Assembly: GCA_035557635.1 (NCBI GenBank)
Contig: DATMDR010000071.1
Coordinates: 1-6,256, forward strand
Direction of reading: 5' to 3'
Source: VRUE01 sp035557635
Lineage (GTDB): Bacteria > Actinomycetota > Thermoleophilia > Solirubrobacterales > 70-9
DNA: 6,256 bases
Part shown: positions 4,764 to 6,256 of the stretch, in pieces
Layout: every line of letters starts with the position of its first letter
Numbering within the stretch: position 1 is the first letter of the stretch
Program-made: the position numbers and the translations under genes
The notes under the pieces: generated by a model
The model's input: only the letters and a program-made list of their open reading frames with translations
Databases searched by the model: none
Told to the model about the DNA's origin: nothing

Positions 4764-5612
4764 GTGCCCTGGCGACTCGCCGACCGGACCCTCGAGCTGG
4801 CCCAGCCGCTAGCGGCTGGGATCGTCAACGTCACCACGGACTCGATGTTCGAGGGGGCGCGCAGCGGCACGCCCGAGCAGGCGATGGAGGACGGGCGCGG
4901 GCTGGTCGAGGCCGGTTTCGACATGCTCGACGTGGGGGCGGTGGCGGCGCGCAGCGGGCCGCCGGTGGCGGCGGAGGACGAGGCGGCGGCGCTGGTGCCG
5001 GCGGTCGAGGGGATGGCCGGACTGGACGTGCCGGTCGCGGCCGACACCTTCTCGGTCGAGGTGGCGCGGCGGGCGCTGGCGGCGGGCGCGGTGGCCGTCA
5101 ACGACATCTCCGGCGGCTCGGAGGAGATGTTCGAGCTGGTGGCCGAGACGGGGTGCGGCTACGTCCTCATGCACATCGAGGGGCCGCCGCGGGTTAACCG
5201 GCCGCCGCGCGAGTACGGCGACGTCGTCGACCACCTGAAGTCGTGGTTCGGGGGGAGAGTCGAGGCGGCCCGGAGGCTTGGGGTGAGCGAGGAGCAGATC
5301 GCGATCGACCCCGGACTCGACTTCGACCTCAGCCTCGGCCAGGACCTGGAGATCCTGCGCCGGCTCGGCGAGCTGCGCGCGCTCGGGCTGCCGCTCTACG
5401 TGTCGCTCTCGCGCAAGGACTTCATCGGCGCGGTGCTGGCCGGCTCCTGGGAGGAGCGGCTGCCGGCCGGCGAGCGCGAGTGGGGGACGGTCGCCGCGGT
5501 GGCACTGGCGGTGCGGGCTGGGGCAGACATCCTGCGGATTCACGACCGCAGCTCGCTGCAGGCGATGCGGGTGGCGGGACGGATCGCGCGGCCGCAGCGG
5601 AGCGCCGCCTGA
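4764..5612 (+). CDS. folP: Dihydropteroate synthase family protein with divergent substrate loops
   Basis: The 282-residue TIM-barrel protein has the family layout for joining a pterin pyrophosphate to p-aminobenzoate in folate synthesis. Seen are GIVNVTTDS (19-27, with N22), MLDVG (54-58), AADT (D94), AVNDISGG (N113), LMHIEGPPR (135-143), IDPGLDF (D182), LSRKDFIG (K218) and ILRIHD (R258). These keep the main pterin-site residues. Numbering matches E. coli FolP up to residue 65, which shows that loop 2, normally GGESTRPG, is GAVAARSG here (T62 to A, P64 to S, R63 kept), and F28 is M. These are classic sulfonamide-contact positions. It is therefore either a natural drug-tolerant synthase or a paralogue with another pterin-like substrate. 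GTG 4764 is chosen by alignment; a long open frame upstream runs antisense through the HAD gene. There is no ribosome site, which fits a leaderless transcript. Its stop overlaps the helicase start (TGATG). Confidence 0.82.
   Translation: MPWRLADRTLELAQPLAAGIVNVTTDSMFEGARSGTPEQAMEDGRGLVEAGFDMLDVGAVAARSGPPVAAEDEAAALVPAVEGMAGLDVPVAADTFSVEVARRALAAGAVAVNDISGGSEEMFELVAETGCGYVLMHIEGPPRVNRPPREYGDVVDHLKSWFGGRVEAARRLGVSEEQIAIDPGLDFDLSLGQDLEILRRLGELRALGLPLYVSLSRKDFIGAVLAGSWEERLPAGEREWGTVAAVALAVRAGADILRIHDRSSLQAMRVAGRIARPQRSAA
4801..4820. repeat. 20-bp perfect palindrome early in the dihydropteroate synthase gene
   Basis: CCCAGCCGCTAGCGGCTGGG is perfectly self-complementary and starts 37 bases after the GTG start. 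It encodes the variable AQPLAAG stretch just before the first conserved strand (GIVNVT). Its centre repeats the CGCTA/TAGCG half-sites of the upstream promoter palindrome, with closer spacing. It could be an operator or an mRNA hairpin affecting early translation. The palindrome is certain; the function is not known. Confidence 0.7.
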
Positions 5613-6256
5613 TGGCGAAGAGCCTGCTCGACTCGACCTGGGCGATTGCGATCGATCCCGCACGGCGTGACGGCCGCATCGTCGCCGAGAGCGCCGAGGA
5701 GGAGCGCAGGGCGAAACGGGTGGCGCTGCCCCGCTCGCTCGACCCGGCGCTGGCCGAGCGCCTGCGCGCCGCCGGGGTCGAGCGGCTCTACTCGCACCAG
5801 AAACGGGCGCTCGAGGCAGCCGCCACCTCTCACCTTGTGATCACCAGCGGCACCGCCTCGGGCAAGAGCCTCGCCTTCAACCTGCCCGTCCTCGACGGGA
5901 TCGCCCGCGATCCGAAGCGGCGCGCGCTCTACCTCTACCCGACCAAGGCGCTCGCACAGGACCAGGCGCGCAAGCTCGGTGCGCTGCGCCCGCCCGGGTT
6001 GCGCGAGGCGATCTACGACGGCGACACGCCAAAGGAGGAGCGGCCGGCGATCCGGCGCCGCAGCAACCTGATCCTCACCAACCCGGACATGCTCCACGTC
6101 GGCGTCCTCCCCAATCACAAGCACTGGGGCGACTTCCTCGCCAACCTCGGCTGGGTCGTCGTCGACGAGGCGCACACCTACCGCGGCGTGCTCGGCTCGC
6201 ACGTGGCGAACGTGCTGCGGCGGCTGCGCCGGGTGGCGCGCGCCTACGGCTCCGAG
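5612..6256 (+). CDS. DEAD/DEAH-box helicase, N-terminal part (MrfA/YprA/Rv3649-like; truncated by window end)
   Basis: The frame opens at ATG 5612, inside the TGATG that ends the dihydropteroate synthase gene, and stays open for 215 codons to the window edge. Superfamily 2 motifs appear in order: LYSHQKRAL (59-67, Q-motif-like), SGTASGKS (79-86, Walker A variant with K85), YPTKALAQDQ (109-118, motif Ia), TNPDML (156-161, motif Ib) and VVVDEAH (182-188, motif II), followed by TYRGVLGSHVANVLRRL. The GTASGKS form and the DEAHTYRG..GSHVA stretch are typical of the DUF1998-containing helicases such as B. subtilis MrfA (YprA), a mitomycin C repair factor, and mycobacterial Rv3649. A full protein would be about 700-800 residues, with the second RecA domain and a four-Cys zinc domain lying outside this window. 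The start overlap suggests translational coupling to the upstream gene. The role in DNA repair is inferred from the family. Confidence 0.88.
   Translation, partial: MAKSLLDSTWAIAIDPARRDGRIVAESAEEERRAKRVALPRSLDPALAERLRAAGVERLYSHQKRALEAAATSHLVITSGTASGKSLAFNLPVLDGIARDPKRRALYLYPTKALAQDQARKLGALRPPGLREAIYDGDTPKEERPAIRRRSNLILTNPDMLHVGVLPNHKHWGDFLANLGWVVVDEAHTYRGVLGSHVANVLRRLRRVARAYGSE

Overview
The window is high-GC DNA with densely packed genes, GTG/ATG starts and actinobacterial-type regulatory sites. The best matches I recall (an Rv2578c-type radical SAM protein, a YtoQ-type protein, an Rv3649/MrfA-like helicase, a three-domain DtxR-family regulator) suggest an actinobacterium, perhaps of the Thermoleophilia/Solirubrobacterales kind. 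That placement is inference from gene content and composition, not from a search.

Layout. Positions 1-3126 hold four genes on the + strand: the 3' end of a dCTP deaminase (1-394), a YtoQ/nucleoside-deoxyribosyltransferase-like gene (447-911), an SplB/Rv2578c-like radical SAM gene (944-1993) and a fold-type-I PLP aminotransferase (2023-3126). A long nested hairpin (3125-3204) fills the gap to a convergent - strand pair, a HAD phosphatase (4739-3924) followed by a DtxR/MntR-family metalloregulator (3912-3205). A 24-bp divergent spacer with a symmetric TACGGTA core separates the HAD start from a + strand pair, a divergent dihydropteroate synthase (4764-5612) and the N-terminal third or less of a DEAH-box helicase (5612 to the window end). 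Every base outside genes lies in short spacers; no stretch over 300 bases is gene-free. I see no tRNA, rRNA, CRISPR array or insertion sequence.

How the genes fit together. Three of the products concern nucleotides or DNA (dCTP deaminase, the YtoQ-like protein, the MrfA-like helicase). The radical SAM gene carries a perfect actinobacterial LexA (SOS) box immediately before its start codon and ends in a QxxLF pentapeptide that resembles a sliding-clamp-binding motif. Together these suggest that this uncharacterised radical SAM enzyme acts in the DNA-damage response. The DNA for the flexible tail joining its core to that motif contains a 95-bp nested inverted repeat.

Other points of interest are a dihydropteroate synthase with substitutions at the positions known for sulfonamide resistance, a DtxR-family regulator whose predicted metal ligands are of the MntR (Mn) type rather than the DtxR/IdeR (Fe) type, and several strong palindromes near gene boundaries.
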